The translations under genes were made by a program, and so were the position numbers. Below are positions 22,120 through 32,425 of a stretch of 64,000 bases of DNA, in pieces. Below the pieces are notes generated by a model, which did not search any database, was not told where the DNA came from, and saw nothing but the letters and a program-made list of their open reading frames with translations. How positions within the stretch are numbered: position 1 is the first letter of the stretch; every line of letters starts with the position of its first letter. This DNA comes from Bombus terrestris (lineage: Eukaryota; Arthropoda; Insecta; Hymenoptera; Apidae): assembly GCF_910591885.1 (NCBI RefSeq), contig NC_063279.1:4836001-4900000 (forward strand). The letters run 5' to 3'.

Positions 22120-23460
22120 GTAAGGCAACCCGATTCGGTATACGACTGGAGGACGATCGCAAACTCGAGGCGTCGTAGAGTCGTAAACCGGCGGAGTCAT
22201 CGACGGGGCTCCTGGGAATGCGCGAGCATTACCGAGCGGATATTAATTTATTTTATCGTGGAATGCAATTTCAGGCATCGAGTTTTATAAGGGTTACTGG
22301 TGTATCGCAAATATGGGGGTGTCGTTGGATCAATTTTCAGTTTGCCCGAGACAGGAAAGTAGATTCTACCGGTCCTGTGTATCTTTATACACGTCAAGTC
22401 GACACACACTCGGATACACTCGTGTGGACACACACGTACATACACAGGCTATCGTTGGTTCGCGTGTGCTCGCGTTTCATCGGGAATAGAGGGATGCAGG
22501 TACCTGTACTTGTAGTCGTAGGTACCTATACTCGTTCCTCTTTGCTCGGCGAATTGGAATTTCTCGCCGCGGATAGAATTCTTTTGCGAGAATCACGCGA
22601 CGCCTACGACATACAAGACGTAGGTGTCAGGTTGCATGAGCTTATGCGCGCACACATACATGCGTCGGCTAGTGCCGGTTAAATGAATGCGATGTCACTT
22701 CCGAATATTAGCTGCATAGCGGTTCGTGTAGAGTAAAACGACTCGCAGTTGCAGCGCGGATAAATCTTGACGAATGATCAATAAGTTCGAGTGGAGAACT
22801 TTGTTACGAGATTGGAGGAGGGGTGGTTTTAGAAGAGCGTTAAATGTATTGAAAATATGGTATGCGATATTTGTGAGAATAGATGGTCTAAAATTAATAA
22901 ATGTATATGACATTTTAATATCTACGTTGTCCAAAATACAGAAAGGATCTTTGTTTTTCTATTTACTTTTATAACGAGCCTCAGAAGCCAAACCGAACGA
23001 CTCTATTTTTTGCTAATTTTTCAACAGTTAATGTTTAATACTTAAGAGACGAATGGCTGGCGTCAAATCATTTATTGGAAAAAGATGGCATAAATAATAG
23101 TAAGTAAGTTCTAACGTATTCGCGCAATCATCATATTCCTGCATTTTTCAATCTACGGGCTTGAGCAACGTGATTTATGAACAGCTCAGTTGCAAGATAC
23201 ATAATTTAAAAAGTGCGATATAGTCTACGCTTATTTACGCATTACCCTAAGTTCTACATTTTTCTAAAAAGCTTGACAATCCTGATTAACCCATAAATCT
23301 GTTAAAAAAGCAAACTCCATACTTAATTCACGACCAAACCGCATTTGCTCCTATTTAACATCTAACAACCATCCACCTCAATTACTTTTATATCTTTGCA
23401 ACAAATAATCGACCCATTACCATTCATCAAGTATCGATAAACGTTCCGAAATTTCCTAAC
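22120..23460. other. CpG-rich to AT-rich transition, no supported gene
   Basis: 22218-22682 is open for 154 codons on plus, but it crosses an alternating tract (22388-22455) and has no recognisable domain. AGGTACCT occurs twice at about 22498-22533 as two separate 8-bp palindromes. 22700-23460 is AT-rich with nothing to report. Confidence 0.5.
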
Positions 23461-23489
23461 AGACTCGACCGAGTCCCATGGAAAAGCCA

Positions 23490-23947
23490 TAGGTTTGAGC
23501 GCGCTGCCCCTCTGCCGGTATGGGATGCACTTTGCGCAACTGCGGATCGAGCCTACCGGTGCAGCAGCGCGTGCAATTAATTAAACGTCGGCGCAGCGTT
23601 GCTCATTAGTGGGCGTCGATTGGCTGTCGGCCGGTCACGTGACATCCACGCCGATGGAACGAACGAACGCCACCGAAGGGTAGGAGGACGCGAAAGGGGG
23701 GTGTTGGTTCGTCGGCTTACGGGGGGAGAAAGGGGACCAGGCCGGCCGCGGAGCGCGGACAGGGGGGTCAGTGGGGCAGAGAAGGCAGCACTGCACTCGC
23801 TCAGTTGTTTCTACTGGAGAGCCACGCCCTGCCCCTTTCGCGCCGAGCCACCAAAGGCGGATACTCGGGGATTAATTAAGACGCCCACCAACAAATGATA
23901 TCACGCCGTTTCCTCGGACTCGCTTCACCCCTGTACCGACGACCAAG
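23490..23947 (+). promoter_or_regulatory. Compact CpG-island promoter candidate with first-exon-like 3' end
   Basis: A sharply bounded CpG-rich block lies between AT-rich flanks. In order it carries an inverted CCAAT box (ATTGG, 23619-23623), the 10-bp palindrome GTCACGTGAC (23634-23643), G-rich runs and an initiator match TCAGTT (23801-23806, A at 23803). The palindrome fits the known CLEAR/E-box core bound by Mitf/TFEB/USF-type bHLH factors. No TATA box is present, as is usual for CpG-type promoters. A transcript from 23803 would reach CCAAG|GTATTA at 23947, a weak but possible donor. This is the promoter candidate I trust most here. The downstream gene is unknown and orientation rests on the initiator. 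Confidence 0.28.
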
Positions 23948-26304
23948 GTATTAATTAGAAGAACCAAGGGCGAATCGTCTGATTGGAGGCTCCGTTGGGG
24001 TTTCCTCCATCGTTGCCTCCGCGCCGAGACTTCCGGCAACGATGTAGATTGGTTCTTTTTCGATCGTTCAACCCTTGCTTAAGGAATGCGTTCGATTTTT
24101 GATATTTTCGTTCAGCTTTTTGGTTGATTAGGAAATTTGAACGATCTTGGATGTATCTCGTCGGATTAGGGTAGTATCGAAGGGTGGAGGTAGTACTCGT
24201 CGCTGCGTCTTGCATTGATATTAGGGTTAGAGTATAGAAATTTTATTGGATCGTTACGCTGAATATTTTGATCTATATTTGACGCATAATTTTTAAAGCA
24301 GCGCATATGGCCACTTTTATTAAGCCGAATTTAAAGTATTTCTGTTAGTTGTATTCTAAAATAACTTTGGACTTACGTCGAGTGATTCGCAGGAGAATGT
24401 TCCAAATCGAAGATTTTATTGGGCTCGAGACTAAAAACAGAAATTTACTTCTTCTGTTTTATGTAACAAATCATGGTATAGAGTATCGAAACCGTGAAAG
24501 ATAGATGGAAAAAGGAAATAATACGTTTATTGACGTCAATGGTCACAATTGGCCACCGATCTGTACACGATAGGAAAGTCATTTGATATCTTCGAATCAT
24601 TGCATTATCGGCTTTGTGTATCATCGTGTTATAAAAAGTAATTGGATCAATTTTGCAAATAACGCTTTACACGAAAATCAAAATACGTATTTAAATAGTA
24701 TTACTTATCGTACGATCTTTAATAAATTACGTATCATCGTTTTTATTAAATAACGTCAAATTAGACAAAGATTTGAAATAATTTTCGTTATACCGACAAC
24801 TCTAAAATTTATCCTTAGAGCATATCGATAATTATTAATATCAAAACTAAGTGAAATAAGTTCTCAAGTATTTTTAACCGAGACACAAATAACGATCGAG
24901 CGATAAAAGATACAAATCACGAAAGTATGTTCATTAAAAGTTTTAAAATTCTCTGTACACGTGTAAGTTGTTCGGCATGAAAATCTCGCCACTGATAATA
25001 TCTCAGTGGTATCTCCTTTGATGCAAACGAATGGACATGTAGATTCCATGCAAATTGCTCGAATGCGTCTTCGAGTGGAGGCCTCGATTGGCCATACGGC
25101 GGATCTCTAGATTGGATTGCCGCTCTCTACAGCTAATCACGCAATTACTCTGCCGGGCTTTAATTTTATCCTTAATTAAATCCAATCTCGCGTAATAAAC
25201 GTGTACGTGTTTTCCAGGTCGCTGAAGATTGAAACTTTAAAAAGAATCATCCGAGGGACGATAAACTGGCCGATAAAGTGGGTTAGCTGAATTTCATTAC
25301 GCCTATTAATTTCTCCAATAAAATATAGGATGGAAACTTTCGCTTGGTCGAACATCTGGTGAAAATATAATACTATTTCGAAATCGTTCAGCTTTGAGAC
25401 CAGCGATTAACGTAAAGATTAAATTTTATTACAACTAATTGCTATCGTCGTAAATTCTTATAGGTATAAACATTTTTATAAAAATAATTCTAGCGGAAAA
25501 AGATAAAAGTTATTGCGATTCATCGAACATTTTCGATACAAGATAACTTATACGACGAAATATTTTTCAATCATGGAAAAGCGAAGCTCATTTGACAAAG
25601 TATCACATCTGTCCCGTAATGCTGTTGTGTTTTTTTCTCTAATAACCAATATAATCCGTTTCTCCCTTGTCAGACTAGCAGCTCTCTCACAGTTGACGAA
25701 CGACCTTGTTGACGTTCGCCCTTTCCACCGACGGAATAAAACGAAAAGAACGAAACCCCTCGTCGCCGTTGCCACTATATTTCACATTTCGAACACCTAC
25801 GAACTGGTATCTTTTTTATTTCCTCTTTCCCCGGCAGATAGACGCGCTCCACGAAACACTAGGGAAGATTAATTTCTGAACTACGCCGCCTGGTGCAGTC
25901 GGACACGACACCCAGTGAAAAAAGAGAGTTTTGAACAGACTGTTCGCGTGACAGCCACTGCAAGTGGAATTTTCGGTGGCTCGTGGAATATTCATCTCTG
26001 TGACTTAGTCGAGTCGTTTAATCGTTGAATACTTCTTTTTTTATTAAGGCTTTATGCATTTAAATATAGAATAATTAATAAGAATTAGTAAAAATTGAAA
26101 CAATAAGTTTCATAGTGTACTGGTATCGATACTTAATATATTACGTGTACCTACAAAAATTTACATTTGCGTATAATTATTGCGATCGTTTATTTACCAC
26201 GACATATACAATTTTTAAATTTTCCCTTAGTTTTGTTTCAATAGACAAAGAAATTGTCAGTGGTTTAAGGATAGTTTGAAACGAAAAAATAACTGGCTTC
26301 TATA
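23948..26304. other. AT-rich stretch
   Basis: I support no gene. An acceptor-like TTTTCCAG ends at 25217, and the best frame behind it closes after 23 codons. A frame of 119 codons (25513-25872) has no family resemblance. The CRE match at 24529-24540 is listed separately. Confidence 0.55.
24529..24560. promoter_or_regulatory. CRE-type palindrome with adjacent inverted repeat
   Basis: ATTGACGTCAAT (24529-24540) is a 12-bp palindrome containing TGACGTCA. It overlaps TGGTCACAATTGGCCA, a near-perfect inverted repeat. Both are known shapes of dimeric-factor sites, but nothing around them indicates a start site. Confidence 0.2.
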
Positions 26305-26336
26305 CTAGCCAATATATATTACCTAGCCAATATATA
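26305..26336 (+). repeat. 18-bp tandem repeat, 1.8 copies
   Basis: CTAGCCAATATATA occurs at 26305-26318 and again at 26323-26336, with TTAC as the spacer. Confidence 0.85.
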
Positions 26337-28440
26337 ACAAAGATACATGCATCATTCTTTACAACAGACTATCCTTTGCCGTCTCGGCTGTTATAAGCTG
26401 TTCCAAAAAATCATTTTAAAAGTCGATTCTTCGATTCCAAAAGAGTCCAATGCCAAAGCTAATTATTCCTAGGGAAGCAGGGATTCGTTAAAACGTTGGA
26501 ACGACAGATACGCGGCGATATCATAAAATCTGTCCCGTGTAGCTGTCCTGGAGGGGAACGGATTCCCGGTATAATATCACGGACAATCGCCCTGATTCGA
26601 AAATTAGGTGGAGATTCATGCGTCCGCGGTGCGCAAGCGAGCGGAGAAAAGGAACAGCCTCGTTCCTTCCCGGCTTAATTTATCCAGCCGCAGCGCGCGA
26701 AGGTAATTTTGTTTAAATTATTAAAAGCTAGGGTGGGCCGTGTCTGGCTGCTGTCGGGCTAATGACGTAATCCTCTAAAAAGTTATAAAGTTACCGTGGG
26801 TTCATTTATAAGTACGCGCGGCCCTCCGGTTTCTGTCGGCCAACCCCGGAACAGCCCCACTGAAAATGCTTACGCCACCTTTTTATTACATCGTATTTCA
26901 CGCCACGCACCACTTACCTCTGCATATTTATACAGGTGAATAACTAGCCGTGTGTCGCCGTTCTATAGGCCAGCACCGCAACGAACGAACCGAGAGAAAC
27001 GTAATGTATGGAAGAAACGGCTACGCTTAATGGGAATAGATGAATGGGCTCGTTGAGGGTAAGTAAACGCGATAAATTGTTCGTTTCCTTCTGTTTTTGT
27101 AATATCCACGAATTAGATAGATTTATTCCAGTGTCGAGAGTTGACATTTTTATGTCCGCACTTGGGAAACTTTACGTTTGAAGAATGACCAATGTTTCGA
27201 TTAACATATGGCTATTTTATGCAAAAGTTAATAGAGTTTCGGCCGAATATTAAAAGCAACATACTATTTTACTCTGGAATATTTGATGATGGGAAAAGGG
27301 AGTGGATTTTGAATAGTTCTCTTTTTTCTCTCAATGATTATTCCTATTTGCCGAATGATGAAACTTTTCCGACGTGTTTAATAATGTATTTTCTGTCAAT
27401 GAATAATAACGATATTTTGGTCATTTGAATAGTAATTTAACGGAATACGGTTATTTTGGATTTTTGAGAGAAATCATACGAATCGAGAGCGAGAGAGAGA
27501 GAGAGAGAGCAACAGCGACATAGGGAGAAACAGTTTTTCCAGCCGAAATACGTCGTATAATTTTCGAATTTATGGAACGCTCACTTTTCATGGAAATGCT
27601 AACATCGTTCGCCGCCATGGTGCACAGTTACAAAATCGCATCCTTTTTTCCGCCGATACCCTCCCACTTTGGTGGGAATCCGAAGCGTTCGTTGAAATTT
27701 TACTACCAAATTGGCCTTTTCACATTTCAAAAAATATTGACTCTGCGAACGGCCGCGGTGAAAAATCATTCGTCCAATCGACGCATCGTGACCTCGCAAT
27801 GGGATTTCAAATTCAAATTTCCCTGCAATCGAATTAGCCGGCAAAAGAGCCGTTTGATCCGTCCCATCGAGCGTAGAACACCGCACAAAGTGCCGGCTCC
27901 AATTATGAATAATTCGGAACACAAATTCGCTTAATTTCTCCGGCCGAATCAAAAGAGGTTCCACGCGGTCAAACGCGCAAGCAGAAACTGCCAACAGCCG
28001 CTAGATATTCCCTCGTCTTTTATCTTTCTCGCGTTACGACGAAATGCGCGAAGATTGTAGTTACTAACGATCGCAAAATCTTATTTTTACTACCGATTTA
28101 CAACCTACAGACAGTACGATAGAAAATAATTACGCTATATAGCGTACTGACGGGAAGTATACGATTACATATTTTTGCCAAATTCTTTACATAAATAGCT
28201 GTTACGCTTCAACAATGCGAAATTCATCTCGATCGTCTAAGTGTTTTAATACGTGATCGACAATCGAAACTAGTTGAATCGCTATAATCGCAAAATAATG
28301 AACAGTACCTATACCTTCAAACTTTCTATTGCTACGCGCAAAGTATTCTATGGAACGTAATAAACGGGTGATGGTAATGGATATGCATGGAATCAGGCTC
28401 GTTTAAGCGTTCCTAATTAACCAGCCAATGGAGATGTAAC
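26337..28440. other. Mixed stretch, no supported gene
   Basis: 26460-26900 is moderately CpG-rich. A strong minus-strand donor (GCAGAG|GTAAGTGG) lies at about 26914-26925 but has only a 16-codon frame before it. The 27600-28000 interval is open on both strands (120 codons plus, 131 minus). GCCGCCATGGTG at about 27612-27623 gives a favourable start context on both strands because it is nearly symmetrical. ACGCTATATAGCGT (about 28131-28145) is a 14-bp palindrome. 28020-28430 is AT-rich. Confidence 0.45.
27490..27509 (+). repeat. (GA)n microsatellite
   Basis: About ten GA units in an AT-rich context, preceded by an interrupted GAGAGC. Confidence 0.9.
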
Positions 28441-28632
28441 AGATGCGTGCGCTTGAATTTAAATTTATTCGAATGGAACGGGGAAAAGAGAGACGGGGGC
28501 GAAAAGGAAAAGAGGAAGGGACGGGCTAGGCAGACAGCGTCACCTGCTACCCGTGCCACCAAGATTCTGCCGATCTCGATCTCCACCTTTCGCCATTCCG
28601 CCATTATTCCATTATTCCGGGGTGGACGCCGG

Positions 28633-28740
28633 TATAAAGCCCGGTTGGACGGCCGACGAGCGATCAAACTTTAATTCAATTAGGAAGAACCGAAGCAGCG
28701 GCTCGTCATGCCGCTCTTCTGTTTCTTTTCTTTCTACATG
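28633..28740 (+). promoter_or_regulatory. TATA promoter and first coding exon candidate
   Basis: TATAAAG at 28633-28639 is followed by TCAAACT with its A at 28666, about 33 bases from the TATA start. The first ATG after that (28708) opens an 11-codon hydrophobic leader that reaches a perfect donor, ATG|GTAAGT, at 28740/28741 in phase 0. A TATA box, short leader, start codon and early intron inside a hydrophobic N-terminus is a common layout for genes of secreted peptides. The initiator match is imperfect. Confidence 0.25.
28708..28740 (+). CDS. First coding exon candidate, hydrophobic leader
   Basis: Eleven codons, M-P-L-F-C-F-F-S-F-Y-M, end exactly at the GTAAGT donor (phase 0). Such an aromatic, hydrophobic start would fit the beginning of a signal peptide or membrane anchor. 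It is too short to identify. The likeliest continuation visible is the frame starting at 28892 (next entry), which would make the intron 151 bases, a usual insect size. Other acceptor-like AGs at about 28790 and 28841 give a shorter frame. Confidence 0.2.
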
Positions 28741-28891
28741 GTAAGTAGATAAAAGCAAGATCTGCTGAAAAATTGCCTCAACGAGATTCCAGGCCCGGAT
28801 ACTCCTTCACCCCCGCCACATCCGTTTTGCATCTCATCAGGTTTCTATCTAGTAATTACCGTAATAAAATTATCATAAGTCGAGGTTTCAG

Positions 28892-29014
28892 CCGACGTAC
28901 CATCGTCCGACTGATCTCTCTCTGCATCTGCGAGCCGCGCACGAGACGAGAACGAGTGAGATTCGCGCGGATATCGAGTTTCTGCGGCATGTCTTAATGA
29001 CGCTCGAATTTTAA
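28892..29014 (+). CDS. Second exon candidate, 40 codons
   Basis: After GGTTTCAG (ending 28891) the phase-0 frame is open for 40 codons to TAA at 29012-29014. It begins P-T-Y-H-R-P-T-D-L and ends with an amphipathic acidic/hydrophobic stretch (SEIRADIEFLRHVLMTLEF). Joined in principle to the leader exon it would encode a peptide of about 51 residues with no Cys in this part. I recognise no hormone or antimicrobial family and see no dibasic processing site or C-terminal amidation signal. The pyrimidine tract before the acceptor is short. This is a speculative pairing. Confidence 0.14.
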   Translation, partial: PTYHRPTDLSLHLRAAHETRTSEIRADIEFLRHVLMTLEF

Positions 29015-29019
29015 TGTTA

Positions 29020-29129
29020 ATCCTTGGAGGAGGCCGTGTGCGATCGCCACAGAATACAAAGTATCGATTCTGACGAGGGTGCCGTGACTGGAGCACCGCT
29101 GGCAGGAATTCACCGGAGCATCCGCCAAG
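29020..29129 (+). CDS. Alternative exon-like frame ending at a strong donor
   Basis: One frame is open from just after a TAA at 29017-29019 for 36 codons and ends at CCAAG|GTGAGC (intron from 29130), a strong donor match. The peptide includes SDEGAVTGAPLAGIHRSIRQ. The nearest acceptor-like AG upstream (CTTGGAG) has a poor pyrimidine tract. The minus strand is also open here (ATG near 29192, 115 codons), so coding is uncertain. Confidence 0.1.
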
Positions 29130-29224
29130 GTGAGCATTTTTTCTCCGGTTTGATTGACTAACGTCAGTCAGCGAGATCTTGCGACTCGCCATGGTGAATC
29201 CCCATTTGGTATGCCATGTAGATA

Positions 29225-29317
29225 AGTACAGTCCGGCGAGAAGCCCTCACGATGCAGGAGGGCTGGCCACCGCGCGGAAACCAAGACCACTGGCGTGACG
29301 AACGAGCGGACTGTACT
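29225..29317 (+). ncRNA. Structured inverted-repeat element, possible RNA
   Basis: AGTACAGTCCG (29225-29235) is perfectly complementary to CGGACTGTACT (29307-29317), an 11-bp stem. Inside it lies a perfect 7-bp hairpin (AGCCCTC 29242-29248 with GAGGGCT 29258-29264, nine-base loop). A weaker third helix is possible (GCCA about 29265-29268 with TGGC about 29291-29294). A closed outer stem holding an inner hairpin suggests a folded RNA or a DNA cruciform. It does not match a tRNA (wrong stem lengths, no T-loop), nor a microRNA precursor (the arms do not pair continuously), nor a hammerhead core. Transcription is unknown. Confidence 0.2.
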
Positions 29318-30850
29318 GGCCCCGACTTCGTTCTATTCCTTTCTTGGACCCGATTTTTTTTTCTCTCGACCAGACAACGAGCGCGCAGTAGTATTCCTGT
29401 TCGACGGCTCGAGTGAGAAAAGGATTTTGTAACGCATTTTATCCATTATTTATCGAACGACTCGCGCGCACGTGAAAATTCGATGCGAGTCGAAAAAGTC
29501 GCGATGTACGCACACGGACGCGTTAGTCGCGACGACATCATACGATTTGTAACGTAATTACTGGATATTGCCTCTTCGTGACGTCTTTTAACGAGTTGTT
29601 CAGCATTTCGTTACTCGGTAAAGATACGTTGTATAAAATTCTGTTTCGTTCTATGTCAAATAACGAAATATCGGGAATGCCAAGAATTTTTTAAACAAAT
29701 TCAATATTTTATAGATTTAACATATATATATATGTCTATAGATTCTGAGATTAATAAAAGATATCTAATGACTAAAGCTATAGGAACTAGACTCTTAAAA
29801 CGAAGAATCGTGTACTATCTCCTCTAAATAAAGATGGAATTCTTATCGAAGAATCGATATTACTATTCATTTCTCTTTCTTTCTTCGCGTCTTTTATCGA
29901 ACGGTCCTCTCTGAAAATATTGAGAACAGTGTTATCTATTAATTCGCCATATTCCAATTCTTATCGAGTCTTTGCTAAACACGCATTTTTCGATTTACGA
30001 CGAAAGAGGACATAAAGCGTAGAAAGTTAGAGCGCACGCTCATGAGCAGACACGTCGAATCCGAAGTATAACGAATCAAAAGTATACGTCGATGTACATA
30101 TGTCTGTATATACGGGGCAAATGTGCACATAAGCATAGACGAATGGGAGAAAGAGAAGAGCGGAGAGCGAAAAAGAGAAGGTCCAAGGGAGGAGAGCAGT
30201 CTTTCGAGAGGAGAGACGGAAGGGATAGGTATAGGAAGGCGAGCTGGCGACCATCACCAAGTCAAATCGTCTCGCAACGCGCCAGCGAATAATCTTAAAT
30301 TCAAATTAAGAGTGGGTCTACAAATTTAAACAATAAACGATCAGATTCCCCGCGATTCAAATTTAAACGCAGCGGACAATGGGCCCCAAAGAGCACGCAT
30401 TTGTGGCATTCTCCGTCTTTACCTCGAACTTGCACCACGTGCACGATCGCTTGTATATCTCGATCCTGGTATTTATGGCTTCGTTAGGTGTAAAGCTTCC
30501 ACGAGTGTCTGTGCTGTTCGCGAAACGAATGTAGCGCGTCGTCGATAATGGCATCGATAATAATTCATCGAAGCATACTCGACCCGCCCTATCTTCTAAT
30601 GATAATCAACGATGTCACACTGAAATCGTACGGTATTTATTAGCCACGAGGCGAAATCAGAAAGTCGATAGTTCGAAAAAAAAACCTGACGAATGGTGAA
30701 TTAGAAGAAGAAGAAAATAGTAACCAAGTCTAATTTGTCGATCGGTATTACGGATTGAATTTAATACCATTAAGATTTATATTTTGCCGTTTATAATATT
30801 TTGTACGATAGATTCGCGAGATGTTATTTTATTATATGTTTTCTTCTCTA
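29318..30850. other. AT-rich stretch with a short purine tract
   Basis: No gene is supported. A (TA)n-like ATATATATAT lies at about 29720-29732. A purine tract (30140-30240) follows a TG/CA/TA-alternating stretch (about 30080-30130). ORFs of 66-77 codons there reflect the tract. Confidence 0.55.
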
Positions 30851-31328
30851 AAAGATTCCTACTTTCTACAGAGTCTTTCGTTCATAACAACCAGGCGATG
30901 ATCGATCGGCGTTAAAGCCAGGACCCTTAAAGAAGCTTTCCGCGGCGGGAGGATCGACGTATGCGTACAGCCTGGAAAATTCCGGCTTATTACGAGGCGG
31001 TACACGGTAGCGATAGAAGGCGGCAGGAAAGAAAAAAATTGAGCCAGCCGACCACCAAAAAGCGAGCTCCTAATTCGGTGGACCGAATCGAAGGCAGTCG
31101 GTGACGTTAGAGCGGCAAGTTGGAACGGTGTCGAGAGAAAAACTCGACGACGATGGAGCGACGACGACGACGATGGCGACGGCGACGACGACAGCGAGGA
31201 CGAAGAGGATCCGGATGAAGCGAGACATGATATAAAAGGGCGAAAAGAAGAGGTAGAGAGGGAGCTAGACGAGCGAGACGAGCCGGCGAAAGAGAGAAAG
31301 AGGAGCTGGAGGACAAGAAGCGATCGGG
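30851..31328. other. Purine-rich island, opposite-strand Ser-rich ORF
   Basis: The plus strand is rich in GA, GAC and GGC. The complementary frame (30859-31545, minus, 228 codons) is long only because it reads Ser/Leu/Phe/Pro runs. No domain is visible and I do not accept it as a gene. Confidence 0.5.
31145..31208 (+). repeat. GAC/ACG triplet repeat
   Basis: An imperfect run of GAC units (GACGACGACGACGATGGCGAC and continuation), with GAT and GGC interruptions. Confidence 0.85.
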
Positions 31329-31799
31329 ATGTCAGATCGGATCTCGTTGGTGAATCAAATTTGGCCAAATAAACGAAGAGACGAAGGGGAAACCGGGAGG
31401 AACGCAAGAGAGAACGGAGGGCCGCGAGAACAGTTGCGCTTCGTGCGTGCATTAGCATGCTGGAGGGCAGTGAAAAAGAGTGTAAGAGCGAAAGAGGCAG
31501 AAACGAAAGGATGTGGAAAGAGGGAGGAAACGGGACGGAGGACAAACCTTCGCTCCTTCGAGAGCAGCCAACTCGAGGAGCAAGCTGAACGGGGGGAGGG
31601 CAAAAAGGTTGGCAAGAAGGGACTTTTCGAACTTTCTTTGTGTGCTAAGCAGCCTCCCGGCTTCTCCGGTACGCGGCAGACTTGGTTTCCTTTCCTTCTT
31701 CTTCGTAGTCGTGTCCTTCTTCGGATGTTGCGACCGACGGAGCCCACAACCAAGACCATAGAACCAAGCGGTATCTCTTTCGCCGATTCCACGGATTAG
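31231..31799 (+). CDS. TATA box followed by 156-codon ORF, doubtful
   Basis: TATAAAAG at 31231-31238 precedes an ATG at 31329 (G at -3) by 91 bases, a normal promoter-to-start distance. The frame runs 156 codons to a TAG at 31797-31799. The N-terminal part is Arg/Lys/Glu-rich and follows the purine tract. Only the last 50 codons are more varied (for example QPPGFSGTRQTWFPFLLL). I recognise no domain. Minus-strand frames of 132-145 codons overlap it fully. TATA plus start is the only positive evidence, and composition argues against coding. Confidence 0.1.
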
Positions 31800-32201
31800 T
31801 AATCGGTCGCAGCGCTCGGCGCGAATTGGAACGCGGCAGCATCTAATCAATTTGTCGATATATTGATCATAGATTGTAGAGCTGTCTTTTAGAATTTTAC
31901 ATCTTTAACTGTTTGAAATACGTTGGAAGGAAACTACGCCAATGAGTCGATGGAGAACGTTTGATTCATTAAATGTTGTATAATAACGGGAATAATGTCG
32001 TAAGAAAGAATGGATGTAACCTTAGCTAAATGCGAAATGTTTTCGTTTTAAAACTTAAATCGTAAAATTAAGAGTTTAAATCCAACGTAAATTTGACAAT
32101 TTTATTCTTGTTATCTTGCTTAACGTTAAATGTGAATGCAATTATGTCATTCAAAAGAAGTTTCTTAAGATTAAATTTAACTGTGCATTTTCTGTTGGTA
32201 G
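31800..32201. other. AT-rich stretch
   Basis: Nothing recognisable. It ends in a T-rich run leading to TTGGTAG at 32195-32201, a usable acceptor. Confidence 0.55.
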
Positions 32202-32296
32202 GATACTACAACACCAGCGCCTGGCTACAGGCAGCCATAATGACGCAGACGCGTACCGCGCAGCGCAGTACTGCTGAAAGGGTTGACTCTGTTTGA
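32202..32296 (+). CDS. Possible exon fragment, unrecognised
   Basis: From the acceptor at 32201 one frame is open for about 31 codons (GYYNTSAWLQAAIMTQTRTAQ...) and stops at 32294-32296. The local composition is more GC-rich than its flanks. There is no known match. It lies 130 bases upstream of a better exon candidate, so the two could belong to one transcript, but the stop in this frame prevents simple joining. Confidence 0.08.
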
Positions 32297-32372
32297 GACG
32301 AATGCAACAAGAATGCCAATAACAATGTAGACCCGCGATGTTCGAACAATATAAAATGTTGTTGTCTCATAA

Positions 32373-32423
32373 AAAGAGATAAGTATAATGCATGTAACAG
32401 TAGATGATAACTCTTATCTCTTT
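32373..32423 (+). other. 11-bp hairpin covering a splice-acceptor pyrimidine tract
   Basis: AAAGAGATAAG (32373-32383) is the exact reverse complement of CTTATCTCTTT (32413-32423), with a 29-base loop. The 3' arm is the pyrimidine tract directly before AG at 32424-32425. If the downstream exon is real, RNA folding could hide its acceptor, a known way of regulating splicing in insects. The pairing is seen directly; the role is inference. Confidence 0.35.
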
Positions 32424-32425
32424 AG

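Noticed and set aside
22498..22533. Repeated AGGTACCT as part of a microRNA hairpin (miR-275 contains GGTACCTG)
   Set aside because: The flanking mature sequence does not match, and the two copies do not form a long paired stem.
27600..27630. GCCGCCATGG start context on both strands
   Set aside because: The sequence is nearly symmetrical, so both strands score well automatically. The frames on either side show no recognisable product.
28131..28145. 14-bp palindrome ACGCTATATAGCGT as a regulatory site
   Set aside because: No neighbouring promoter or exon signal; palindromes of this size are not rare over 64 kb.
30859..31545. 228-codon Ser-rich minus ORF
   Set aside because: It reads the complement of a purine tract and GAC repeat. 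The opposite strand is open as well, and there is no domain or splice context.
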